Shown here: positions 1 to 6,193 of the stretch, piece by piece
Numbering within the stretch: position 1 is the first letter of the stretch
Layout of the letters: every line of letters begins with the position of its first letter
Assembly (NCBI GenBank): GCA_903914985.1
Contig: CAIWRE010000315.1
Location: 1-6,193, forward strand
DNA length: 6,193 bases
DNA from: an uncultured beta proteobacterium
GTDB lineage: Bacteria; Pseudomonadota; Gammaproteobacteria; Burkholderiales; Burkholderiaceae_C
Reading direction: 5' to 3'
Translations under genes and position numbers: made by a program
Notes under the pieces: model-generated
Told to the model about the DNA's origin: nothing
Database searches by the model: none
What the model saw: the letters and a program-made list of their open reading frames with translations, nothing else

Positions 1-2420
1 GGATCGTAAAAGCCTGCCAGGGATGCCGTGGCCGGTACTTTCACGCCTGCAACTTCAATCTCGTAGTGGGCAGCCAACAGTCCTGCGTCGTTGCCCGCCA
101 TGGCGCCCAGCTCCACATAGCCCATGCCCAGTGACTGGCCCAGCGCGTGGCCGAACATGCCTGAAGAAATGCGCCCCACGATGGCGCCGTCGCGCCAAAT
201 CGGCTCGTTGTGGTACAGCAAGGCGTTGGCGTCGTGCAGCGCAAACTGCACCAACTTGCGGGTCACGCCCTCTTCTTTTTGCTTGAGCAGCGCGGCGCGG
301 CCCAAAAAGCCATCGGGCTTTTTCCAGGACACGGCAAATTCCAGCCCCGCCTGCAAAGGCGTGTCCTCGTCGCTGATGTCGTGGCCCCAATGGCGGTAGC
401 CTTTTTCCATGCGCAACGAATTGAGCGCGTGGTAGCCCGCCAATTTCAATCCCAAAGGCTCGCCTTCTTTCATCAAGGCGTCAAACACCGCAGGCGCGCA
501 CTCCACCGGCACATAGAGCTCCCAACCGAGCTCACCCACGTAAGTGATGCGGCTGGCGCGCACACGGGCGTAGGCCAGATCGATTACCTGCGAAGTTCCA
601 AACGGGAAGGCCGCGTTTGAAAAATCAGCGTCGCTCAGGCGTTGCAGTAGCTCACGCGAGCGGGGACCCATCAGGCCGAGCACAGCCATGCTGGCGCCCA
701 GGTCAATGGCGGTGGCGCGTGCGTCGCTGGGGATCTGGCGCTGCAGCCAGGCAAAGTCGCGCGTTTGGGTCGCCGCGGCGGTGACCACCAGGAAGCGGTC
801 GCTTGCTTCGCGGGTCACCGTGAGGTCGGCTTCAATGCCGCCACGCTCGTTGAGCCACTGGGTGTACACCACCTTGCCCACCGGCACGGCCATGTTGTTG
901 GCGCAAATGTGGTTGAGCACTTTTTCTGCGTCGGGGCCTTGCACCACAAATTTGGCGAACGAGGACTGGTCAAACAAACCCACCGCATTGCGCACCGCGT
1001 TGTGCTCCTGGGCCGAATAGTCAAACCAGTTTTGGCGCCCGTAGCTGTATTCGTATTCGGCTTTGACACCCGCTGGGGCGTACCAGTTGGGGCGTTCCCA
1101 GCCTGCCACTTCGCCAAAGCAAGCGCCATGCGCAGCCAGGCGGTCATGCAAGATGGAGCGGCGCACTCCCCGCGCGGTTTCGGGCTGGCGGTAGGGCCAG
1201 TGCATGGCATAGAGCAGGCCCAGCGTCTCAACAGTGCGGTCGCGCAAGTAGCTGCGGTTGCGTTGGAAGGGCATGGCGCGGCGAATGTCCACATCCCACA
1301 GGTCCATGGGCGGATGGCCGTCCAGCATCCAGTCGGCCAGCACCTTGCCTGCGCCACCGGCCGATTGAATGCCAATCGAGTTAAAGCCTGCAGCCACAAA
1401 CAAGTTGCGCACTTCGGGCGTTTCACCCAGCAGGTAGCGGTCGTCGGGCGTGAAACTCTCAGGGCCATTGAAAAACAAATTGATCCCCGTCTTTTCCAAG
1501 GCGGGCGTACGGTGCATGGCGGCCGTGAGCAAGGGCTCGATGTGCTCCAGATCGTCGGGCAGCGAGTCAAAGCTGAAGGTCTCCGGGATGCCCTTCATGC
1601 CCCAGGGCTTGGCAACCGGTTCAAACCAACCCACCAGGAGCTTGCCCGCGTCTTCCTTGAAGTAGGCACATCCGTCGGGGTCGCGCAGCACCGGCATATT
1701 GGAGTGCAGGCCTTCCATGGGTTCGGTGACGATGTAAAAGTGTTCTGCCGCATGCAAGGGCACCGTGGTGCCTGCTTTGGCACCCAGGGTATGGGCCCAC
1801 ATGCCGGCGCAGTTGACCACCATGTCGGCACGGATTTCGCCAAACTCGGTACGCACTCCAACGGCTTTGCCGTTTTCAATCAAGATGTCTTGCGCTGCAC
1901 AGTTCTCAAAAATGCGCGCGCCACGGCTCTTGGCGCCTTTGGCCAGGGCTTGCGTGGTGTCAATCGGGTTGGTGCGGCCGTCTTTAGGCAAAAACACGCC
2001 GCCCACCAAGTCATCAATGCGAACGCCCGGCCACAGACTGGCAATTTCTGCCGGAGCCAGCGTTTGCACTTCCAGACCAAAGCATTTGGCCATCGAGGCA
2101 CCCCGCTTAAGCTCTTCGAAGCGCGCCATGTTAGTGGCCACCGCAATCGAGCCCGTTTGGCGAAAGCCCGTGGCTTGACCGGTTTCTTGCTCCAGTGATG
2201 CGTAGAGGTTGGTGGTGTACTGCGCCAGGCGCGTCAAGTTGTAGGTCGCACGCAGTTGCCCCACCAGTCCTGCGGCATGCCAGGTCGTGCCACAGGTGAG
2301 CTGTTTGCGCTCCAGCAGCACCACATCAGTACACCCACGCAAAGTAAGGTGATAGGCCAGGCTGCAGCCCACAATTCCGCCACCCACAATGACCACGCTG
2401 GCCCGGTTCGGTAGATCCAT
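1..2420 (-). CDS. Sarcosine dehydrogenase-like FAD/GcvT flavoprotein (3' end cut by window edge)
   Basis: My reading of the minus strand gives 806 uninterrupted codons from the ATG at 2420 to the left edge, with no stop. The family is about 810-830 residues, so only a short C-terminal tail is missing. The N-terminal FAD domain has a Rossmann GGGIVG motif (about residues 13-18), then E37 ending the second strand, and GTTWHAAGL with H48. This is the position of the covalently FAD-linked histidine in sarcosine and dimethylglycine dehydrogenases. The motif AEHFYIVTE and the segment GPESFTPDDRYLLGE resemble sarcosine dehydrogenase. The C-terminal half is a GcvT domain with VGLFD, GGIEADLTV (D532) and YVGELGWELY (627-636). 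Family knowledge: oxidative N-demethylation, with formaldehyde-level carbon captured as methylene-THF and electrons usually passed to ETF. No signal peptide is visible, so it is probably cytoplasmic. The ATG is chosen because GGAGGT lies just upstream and the Rossmann strand begins about 8 residues in. It is divergent from the paralogue at 2619. The exact substrate (sarcosine or another N-methyl amine) is inferred. Confidence 0.9.
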   Translation of the reverse strand, partial: MDLPNRASVVIVGGGIVGCSLAYHLTLRGCTDVVLLERKQLTCGTTWHAAGLVGQLRATYNLTRLAQYTTNLYASLEQETGQATGFRQTGSIAVATNMARFEELKRGASMAKCFGLEVQTLAPAEIASLWPGVRIDDLVGGVFLPKDGRTNPIDTTQALAKGAKSRGARIFENCAAQDILIENGKAVGVRTEFGEIRADMVVNCAGMWAHTLGAKAGTTVPLHAAEHFYIVTEPMEGLHSNMPVLRDPDGCAYFKEDAGKLLVGWFEPVAKPWGMKGIPETFSFDSLPDDLEHIEPLLTAAMHRTPALEKTGINLFFNGPESFTPDDRYLLGETPEVRNLFVAAGFNSIGIQSAGGAGKVLADWMLDGHPPMDLWDVDIRRAMPFQRNRSYLRDRTVETLGLLYAMHWPYRQPETARGVRRSILHDRLAAHGACFGEVAGWERPNWYAPAGVKAEYEYSYGRQNWFDYSAQEHNAVRNAVGLFDQSSFAKFVVQGPDAEKVLNHICANNMAVPVGKVVYTQWLNERGGIEADLTVTREASDRFLVVTAAATQTRDFAWLQRQIPSDARATAIDLGASMAVLGLMGPRSRELLQRLSDADFSNAAFPFGTSQVIDLAYARVRASRITYVGELGWELYVPVECAPAVFDALMKEGEPLGLKLAGYHALNSLRMEKGYRHWGHDISDEDTPLQAGLEFAVSWKKPDGFLGRAALLKQKEEGVTRKLVQFALHDANALLYHNEPIWRDGAIVGRISSGMFGHALGQSLGMGYVELGAMAGNDAGLLAAHYEIEVAGVKVPATASLAGFYD

Positions 2421-2423
2421 GCG

Positions 2424-2429
2424 ACCTCC
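2424..2429 (-). promoter_or_regulatory. Ribosome binding site of the sarcosine dehydrogenase-like gene
   Basis: The minus strand reads GGAGGT, then CGC, then ATG. It is a strong Shine-Dalgarno match, slightly close to the start codon, and it fixes the start at 2420. No other in-frame start with a comparable site was seen upstream. Confidence 0.75.
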
Positions 2430-2453
2430 AAAGTAAAAAATTGTTCGAAAATT

Positions 2454-2459
2454 ATTCTA
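2454..2459 (-). promoter_or_regulatory. Candidate -10 element for the minus-strand gene
   Basis: On the minus strand this reads TAGAAT, five of six matches to TATAAT. Transcription would begin near 2447 and give a leader of roughly 27 nt before the ATG at 2420. No good -35 lies 16-18 bp upstream. A separate TTTACA at 2461-2466 resembles a -35 but has no good partner. It lies in an AT-rich stretch, so chance matches are likely. Confidence 0.25.
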
Positions 2460-2495
2460 ATGTAAAAAATCCGGCGGGAATTTTAAATTTGTGCT

Positions 2496-2501
2496 TACAA
2501 T
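2496..2501 (+). promoter_or_regulatory. Candidate -10 element for the plus-strand operon
   Basis: TACAAT matches TATAAT at five of six positions, with a TG slightly upstream that is one base off the extended -10 spacing. No -35 match is present at 17 bp, where the sequence is G-rich. The leader would be about 110 nt and would include both short inverted repeats. Weak evidence; an activator-dependent promoter would fit the missing -35. Confidence 0.2.
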
Positions 2502-2519
2502 CCGCCAAAAATTCAGGTG

Positions 2520-2539
2520 CCGGGCGATTAGAACCCCGG
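2520..2539. repeat. Short GC inverted repeat in the leader (CCGGG / CCCGG)
   Basis: CCGGG at 2520-2524 is mirrored by CCCGG at 2535-2539 across a 10-nt spacer. The arms do not extend further. It could be an operator half-site pair or a small hairpin in the plus-strand leader. Five-base GC arms also arise by chance in such DNA. Confidence 0.25.
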
Positions 2540-2563
2540 AAAACGCATTTGCGCAATAGCGAG

Positions 2564-2581
2564 TTTTGGGTGCCGTCAAAA
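2564..2581. repeat. Short inverted repeat upstream of the dimethylglycine dehydrogenase-like gene (TTTTG / CAAAA)
   Basis: TTTTG at 2564-2568 is mirrored by CAAAA at 2577-2581 with an 8-nt spacer, and one further G:T pair is possible. AGCGA occurs beside both arms (2558-2562 and 2581-2585) as a direct repeat. It lies 37-55 bp before the ATG at 2619, where an operator could sit. No regulator family is recognised from the motif. Confidence 0.25.
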
Positions 2582-2608
2582 GCGACCAAGACCGTACAAC
2601 CGGATATC

Positions 2609-2612
2609 GGAG
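2609..2612 (+). promoter_or_regulatory. Ribosome binding site of the dimethylglycine dehydrogenase-like gene
   Basis: GGAG stands 6 nt before the ATG at 2619, at normal spacing. It supports this start, which places the FAD-binding strand at residues 6-16 as is usual for the family. Confidence 0.7.
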
Positions 2613-2618
2613 ACCTTC

Positions 2619-5045
2619 ATGACAGAACATGTGCGGGTTGTCGTCATTGGCGGCGGAGTCGTTGGATGCAGCTGCCTCTACCATTTGGCAGCGCTCGGCG
2701 TCAAAGACGCATTGCTGCTCGAACGCGACGAGCTCACCTCCGGCTCCACCTGGCATGCTGCGGGCAATTTGCCGACGTTCTCCACCAGTTGGAGCATTCT
2801 GAAGCTGCAAAAGTACTCGGCCGCGCTCTACCGCAAGCTGGCTGCGTCGGCCGATAACCCGATCAACTACCACCTGACCGGCTCCGTGCGATTGGCCCAT
2901 GGCCGCAACCGCATGGACGAGTTCCACCATGTCAAAAGCATGGCCAAGGCCAACGGACTGGACTATGAAATCCTGTCGCCTTCTGAGCTCAAAGACCGGT
3001 ATCCGCTGATCGAAACCCACGACCTGCAAGGCGCTTTGTGGGACCCCTTGGACGGCGACATCGACCCCTCCCAACTCACGCAGGCCTTGGCACGCGAGGC
3101 GCGTCTGCTGGGCGCCACGATTCGCCGCCACACCCGCGTGACCGCACTGGCGCAAAAGCCCAATGGCGAATGGTTAGTCACCACCGACAAAGGCGAAATC
3201 ACGGCAGAGATTGTGGTCAATGCCGCGGGCTACCGCGCAGGTGAAGTGATGGCCATGGTGGGCCGGCATTTGCCGATTGCCATCATGTCGCACCAGTACC
3301 TGGTCACCGAAGATGTGCCTGAGCTGACGCAGCGTGCCGATGCGCGCTTGCCGCTCTTGCGCGACCCGGACACCTCGTACTACCTGCGCCAGGAGCGCGA
3401 GGGCTTTATCTTGGGCCCCTACGAGTGGAAGGCCACGCCCATGTGGCTCGACGGCATGCCCGACGACTTCGCCAACCAGTTGTGGAACGACGATTTTGAG
3501 CGCCTCGAAAAATACATCGAAGACGCCATGGCCCGCGTGCCGGCACTGGCGCGCGCGGGCATCAAACGCGGCGTGAACGGCCCGATTCCCTACTCGCCGG
3601 ACGGCAACCCCTACATCGGGCCCGAGCCCGGCCTGCGCAACTTTTTCCACTGCAACACCTTCAGTTTCGGAATTACCCAAGGCGGTGGTGCCGGCAAGGC
3701 CCTGGCCGAATGGGTGGTGCATGGCCAAACCGAATGGGACTTGTGGTCGCTGGACCGCCGCCGCTATGGTGATTACGCGACCACCGAATACACCGTGGCC
3801 AAAGCGATAGAGGTCTACCAAAACGAATATGCCTCGTCTTTCCCCTACGAGGAGCGCGCTGCGGGCCGGCCGCTGCGCACCTCGCCGTTGTACGACACGC
3901 TCAAAGCCAAGGGCGCGCGTTTTGGCGCGCGGGGCGGCTGGGAGCGCGCCGTCTACCTGGACTTGAAGGGCGATGTGCCGCCGGACACGCACTCTTTCCG
4001 CCGCGAAAACGTATGGCATGGCGCCGTTGCAGAAGAAGTGAAAGCCGTGCGCGAACGTGTGGGCATTTTGGATCTGCCCGGCTTTACGAAATACGAACTC
4101 AAAGGTCCGGGTGCAGCCAAGCACCTGGATTATTTGTCCTGCTCCAAATTGCCCAGCCAGGGCCGGGTATCGCTGGCCTATGCGCTCACACCCACAGGAA
4201 AGCTCTGGAGCGAATTCACCGTCACCCGTCTGGGCGAAGACCACTTCTACATCATCAGCGCAGCCATTGCGGCCACGCATGACATGGACTTGCTGCGCCA
4301 GGGATTGGACGCCAACAGCCCTATCACCGTGACCGACGTGTCCGCAGAATTCGGCACCTTGATCGTGGCCGGCCCCCGCGCCCGCGATGTGCTGAGCCAG
4401 GTCACGAAAGCTGATTTGTCGAATGCTGCCTTCCCATGGCTGACGGCGCAGTACATTGAAACGGTGACCGGCCGGACACTGGCCATGCGCGTCAACTACG
4501 TCGGTGAACTCGGCTGGGAATTGCATGCGCCCGTGGCGCAATTGCCTGCGCTGTACGCTGCTATTTGGGCGGCCGGCACGGCCTATGACATTCGGGACTT
4601 TGGCCTGTATGCCATGGACAGCCTGCGGGTGGACAAGTGCTACCGCGGCTGGAAAAGTGATTTGGAAAGCGGCTACACCCCGCTGGAAGCCTCGTTGGAC
4701 CGCTTCGTCGACGTCAACAAGGCGGACTACATCGGCAAGGCGGCGCTTGTGGCCGAACATGCACGGGGTGCTGCACAGCGCTTTGTGCCGCTGATTTTTG
4801 ACGAGGACGGCGATGCTGAGAGCCCGTACTGCGCTCAGGTGTTTGATGGCGGCACCAATGTCGGCCTGACTACCTCGGGCGTGTGGAGCCATACGCTACA
4901 AAAAAGCGTGTCGCTGGCCTATGTGCGCGCTGACAAAGCCACACCCGGCACCAAGCTGCAAGTGGAAGTGCTGGGCCAGATGCGCAGCGCCACCGTGCAT
5001 GCCGAACCGCTGTACGACCCCAAAAACGAAAAGCTTCGCGCCTAG
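2619..5045 (+). CDS. Dimethylglycine dehydrogenase-like FAD/GcvT flavoprotein
   Basis: This is a complete 808-residue protein, full length for the family. The FAD domain opens with VVVIGGGVVG (residues 7-16) and has E35 at the end of the second strand. SGSTWHAAG follows, with H46 at the site of covalent FAD attachment in dimethylglycine and sarcosine dehydrogenases. LTGSVRLA, DGDIDPSQLTQALA, NAAGYRAGEV and the HQYLVTE segment resemble the mitochondrial dimethylglycine dehydrogenase more than its sarcosine counterpart. A middle FAO-type domain (about 375-430) leads to a GcvT half with VGILDL (481-486), TPTGKLWSEFTVTRL with E532, and YVGELGWE (627-634). Family knowledge: FAD-linked oxidative demethylation of dimethylglycine to sarcosine, with the carbon delivered to THF and electrons passed to ETF or oxygen. 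It has no signal peptide or membrane segment, so it is probably cytoplasmic. It is followed after 56 bp by an MttB-family methyltransferase, probably in the same transcript. The family is certain; dimethylglycine as substrate is likely but inferred, and another N-methylated amino acid is possible. Confidence 0.9.
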   Translation: MTEHVRVVVIGGGVVGCSCLYHLAALGVKDALLLERDELTSGSTWHAAGNLPTFSTSWSILKLQKYSAALYRKLAASADNPINYHLTGSVRLAHGRNRMDEFHHVKSMAKANGLDYEILSPSELKDRYPLIETHDLQGALWDPLDGDIDPSQLTQALAREARLLGATIRRHTRVTALAQKPNGEWLVTTDKGEITAEIVVNAAGYRAGEVMAMVGRHLPIAIMSHQYLVTEDVPELTQRADARLPLLRDPDTSYYLRQEREGFILGPYEWKATPMWLDGMPDDFANQLWNDDFERLEKYIEDAMARVPALARAGIKRGVNGPIPYSPDGNPYIGPEPGLRNFFHCNTFSFGITQGGGAGKALAEWVVHGQTEWDLWSLDRRRYGDYATTEYTVAKAIEVYQNEYASSFPYEERAAGRPLRTSPLYDTLKAKGARFGARGGWERAVYLDLKGDVPPDTHSFRRENVWHGAVAEEVKAVRERVGILDLPGFTKYELKGPGAAKHLDYLSCSKLPSQGRVSLAYALTPTGKLWSEFTVTRLGEDHFYIISAAIAATHDMDLLRQGLDANSPITVTDVSAEFGTLIVAGPRARDVLSQVTKADLSNAAFPWLTAQYIETVTGRTLAMRVNYVGELGWELHAPVAQLPALYAAIWAAGTAYDIRDFGLYAMDSLRVDKCYRGWKSDLESGYTPLEASLDRFVDVNKADYIGKAALVAEHARGAAQRFVPLIFDEDGDAESPYCAQVFDGGTNVGLTTSGVWSHTLQKSVSLAYVRADKATPGTKLQVEVLGQMRSATVHAEPLYDPKNEKLRA

Positions 5046-5049
5046 GCGC
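5038..5049. repeat. 12-bp perfect palindrome across the stop codon
   Basis: GCGCCTAGGCGC is a perfect palindrome centred on the TAG stop at 5043-5045. As RNA it could form only a 4-bp stem with a 4-base loop and has no T-run after it, so it is not a terminator. It may be coincidence in GC-rich DNA. Confidence 0.3.
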
Positions 5050-5089
5050 AAGTTACCCCCCACGGCACCCTTTTCTCTGGCATTTCACC

Positions 5090-5094
5090 GAGGT
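5090..5094 (+). promoter_or_regulatory. Ribosome binding site of the MttB-family gene
   Basis: GAGGT lies 7 nt before the ATG at 5102. This supports independent translation initiation of the second gene in the probable operon, since the 56-nt gap is too long for translational coupling by stop-start overlap. No promoter motif was recognised in the gap (5046-5101). Confidence 0.7.
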
Positions 5095-5101
5095 ACACCC
5101 C

Positions 5102-6193
5102 ATGAGCGCAACTGCTGAAAAATCCAATCCCCGCGGAGGTGCCCGCGAAGCCCGTCGCGCCGCCCGTTCGGCACCTTTGCCCGACAGCCTGCGCCCGGTG
5201 CGCCCCGGCATGAACGGTGGCGCCTTCAAGCCGCTGAGCGATGCCGACGTGCTCAAAATCCACCACGCTGCGTTGGACGCCCTGGAACACATTGGCCTGG
5301 CTGATGCGCCTGAGAGTGGCATCGAGCTCATGACCAAAGCAGGTGCCAAGCTGACTGACACCGGTCGCCTGATTTTTCCCCGTGCGCTGATTGAGGACAC
5401 GGTGGCCAACGCCGCGCGCCACTTTGTGCTGCACGGCCAGGACCCCAAACACGACATGGAGCCCTGGGGCAATAAGGTCTACTTCGGCACTGCCGGCGCG
5501 GCGGTGAGCATGGTGGACGCATTCACGGGTGAATACCGCGACTCCACGACGCAGGACTTGTACAACATTGCCCGCGTGGTCGACACGCTGGAGCACATCC
5601 ACTTTTTCCAACGCTCGGTGGTCTGCCGCGACCTCGACCTGCCGCGGGAGATGGACTTCAACACCACCTACGCCAGCGTGAGTGGCACCACCAAGCACGT
5701 GGGTTCGAGCTGGGTGTCGCCCGAGCATCTGGAAGAGACGCTGAAGATGCTGCACATCATCGCGGGTGGCGAGGACAAGTGGCGCGCGCGGCCCTTTGTC
5801 AGCCAGTCCAATTGCTTTGTGGTGCCGCCCATGAAGTTCGCCTACGACGCGTGCAAATGCCTGGAAGTGGCGGTGCGCGGCGGTATGCCTGTGTTGCTGC
5901 TGTCAGCCGGTCAAGCTGGTGCCACCGCGCCTGCATCCTTGGCGACCGCGCTGGTGCAAGAAACGGCTGAATGCCTGGCTGGCTTGGTGTATGTCAATGC
6001 CGTCAAGCCCAAAGCTCCAGCCATGTTTGGCACTTGGTGTTTTGTGTCCGACTTGCGCACCGGCGCGATGTCGGGCGGCAGCCCAGAGCAAGCGCTGCTA
6101 TCCGCGGCCAGCGCGCAAATGGCGCGCTACTACGACCTGACCGGCGCCACCGCCTCGGGCATGTGCGACTCCAAAATGCCCGATGCCCAAGCC
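5102..6193 (+). CDS. MttB-superfamily (trimethylamine methyltransferase-like) corrinoid-dependent methyltransferase, non-pyrrolysine type; 3' end cut
   Basis: The window holds 364 codons with no stop. The family is about 470-520 residues, so roughly a quarter is missing. The Arg/Ala-rich start (residues 11-24), the FKPLSDADVLKIHHAALDAL segment, EHIGL, YFGTAGAAVSMVDAFTGEYR, the GGMPVLLLSAGQAGATAPA segment and GMCDSKMPDAQA (353-364) are typical of the MttB family. Known members move a methyl group from trimethylamine (archaeal MttB, with pyrrolysine) or from glycine betaine, proline betaine or carnitine (non-pyrrolysine members) to a cognate corrinoid protein. Here no in-frame TAG occurs, and aligning DSKMPD to the archaeal motif as I recall it puts M354 at the pyrrolysine site. 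A quaternary amine is therefore the likelier substrate. Glycine betaine is favoured by the two flavoenzymes beside it, which would process the dimethylglycine formed. It is probably cotranscribed with the gene ending at 5045. The corrinoid protein and methyl-THF methyltransferase partners would be expected beyond the right edge. The substrate is inferred. Confidence 0.88.
   Translation, partial: MSATAEKSNPRGGAREARRAARSAPLPDSLRPVRPGMNGGAFKPLSDADVLKIHHAALDALEHIGLADAPESGIELMTKAGAKLTDTGRLIFPRALIEDTVANAARHFVLHGQDPKHDMEPWGNKVYFGTAGAAVSMVDAFTGEYRDSTTQDLYNIARVVDTLEHIHFFQRSVVCRDLDLPREMDFNTTYASVSGTTKHVGSSWVSPEHLEETLKMLHIIAGGEDKWRARPFVSQSNCFVVPPMKFAYDACKCLEVAVRGGMPVLLLSAGQAGATAPASLATALVQETAECLAGLVYVNAVKPKAPAMFGTWCFVSDLRTGAMSGGSPEQALLSAASAQMARYYDLTGATASGMCDSKMPDAQA

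Larger units (their letters stand above)
2421..2618. promoter_or_regulatory. Divergent intergenic control region between the two flavoprotein genes
   Basis: These 198 bp separate two start codons that point away from each other, so promoters for both must lie here unless transcription comes from farther away. The 70 bases at 2431-2500 contain only 18 G/C by my count (about 26%), in sharp contrast to the GC-rich genes on both sides. The half next to the plus-strand gene (2515-2618) is closer to genome composition and holds two short inverted repeats. No credible small gene lies here. Reading frames that start here and run into the flanking genes are out of register with the real proteins. Shared control by one amine-responsive regulator is plausible but not shown. 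Confidence 0.7.

Noticed and set aside
765..2198. A 477-codon plus-strand open frame lying antisense to the sarcosine dehydrogenase-like gene
   Set aside because: Long antisense frames are expected opposite GC-rich genes with strong third-position bias. The translation shows no recognisable domain, while the minus-strand frame gives a full conserved protein.
2473..2506. GGCGG (2473-2477) and CCGCC (2502-2506) as an operator or hairpin
   Set aside because: The arms are five bases with a 24-nt AT-rich spacer, and the flanking bases are not symmetric. Too weak to call.
2441..2857. Plus-strand open frame starting in the intergenic region and running into the flavoprotein gene
   Set aside because: It is out of frame with the conserved protein, has no ribosome binding site or recognisable domain, and overlaps the FAD-binding coding sequence.
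2457..3155. Minus-strand 232-codon open frame across the intergenic region and the start of the plus-strand gene
   Set aside because: Most of it is antisense to the FAD domain, with no motif and no good start signal.
3174..4892. A 572-codon minus-strand open frame antisense to the dimethylglycine dehydrogenase-like gene
   Set aside because: It has His/Gly/Ala/Val-rich translation with no known motif. It is a composition shadow of the real plus-strand gene.
5038..5101. Intrinsic terminator at the palindrome after the plus-strand flavoprotein gene
   Set aside because: The stem would be only 4 bp with a 4-base loop and no T-run follows. The TTTTCTCT at 5071-5078 has no hairpin directly before it.
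5042..5755. Minus-strand 237-codon open frame opposite the start of the MttB-like gene
   Set aside because: It is a shadow frame. The plus strand there encodes clear MttB-family sequence with a ribosome binding site.
5102..6193. Pyrrolysine-containing trimethylamine methyltransferase (mttB proper)
   Set aside because: No in-frame TAG is present through residue 364, and the site aligned with pyrrolysine is ATG.

Overview
The window carries three protein genes of methylated-amine catabolism and one divergent control region. GC-rich coding DNA, strong third-position G/C use and the protein style suggest a betaproteobacterium near Comamonadaceae/Burkholderiales. That placement is a judgement by eye and an alphaproteobacterium is not excluded.

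Layout. Positions 2420 to 1 on the minus strand hold a sarcosine-dehydrogenase-like flavoprotein (FAD oxidoreductase plus GcvT folate domain). It is open at the left edge and lacks only its last few residues. Positions 2421-2618 are a 198-bp divergent intergenic region with a very AT-rich half, which should carry promoters for both directions. Positions 2619-5045 on the plus strand hold a complete 808-residue paralogue that looks more like dimethylglycine dehydrogenase. After a 56-bp gap, positions 5102-6193 on the plus strand hold the first 364 residues of an MttB-superfamily methyltransferase, cut by the right edge. It has no in-frame TAG and a methionine where the archaeal trimethylamine enzyme has pyrrolysine.

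How the genes may work together (inference). The MttB-like protein would move one methyl group from a quaternary amine, glycine betaine being the simplest candidate, to a corrinoid protein expected just downstream. The resulting dimethylglycine would be demethylated to sarcosine by the plus-strand flavoenzyme and then to glycine by the minus-strand one. Their GcvT domains would pass the carbon to tetrahydrofolate. This would be a corrinoid entry into an oxidative betaine-to-glycine route, in place of the betaine:homocysteine methyltransferase or Rieske oxygenase used in better-known aerobic routes. No corrinoid protein, methyl-THF methyltransferase, ETF, transporter or regulator gene is visible here, so the pathway is a hypothesis from gene content. 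No RNA gene, mobile element, CRISPR array or convincing terminator was seen.
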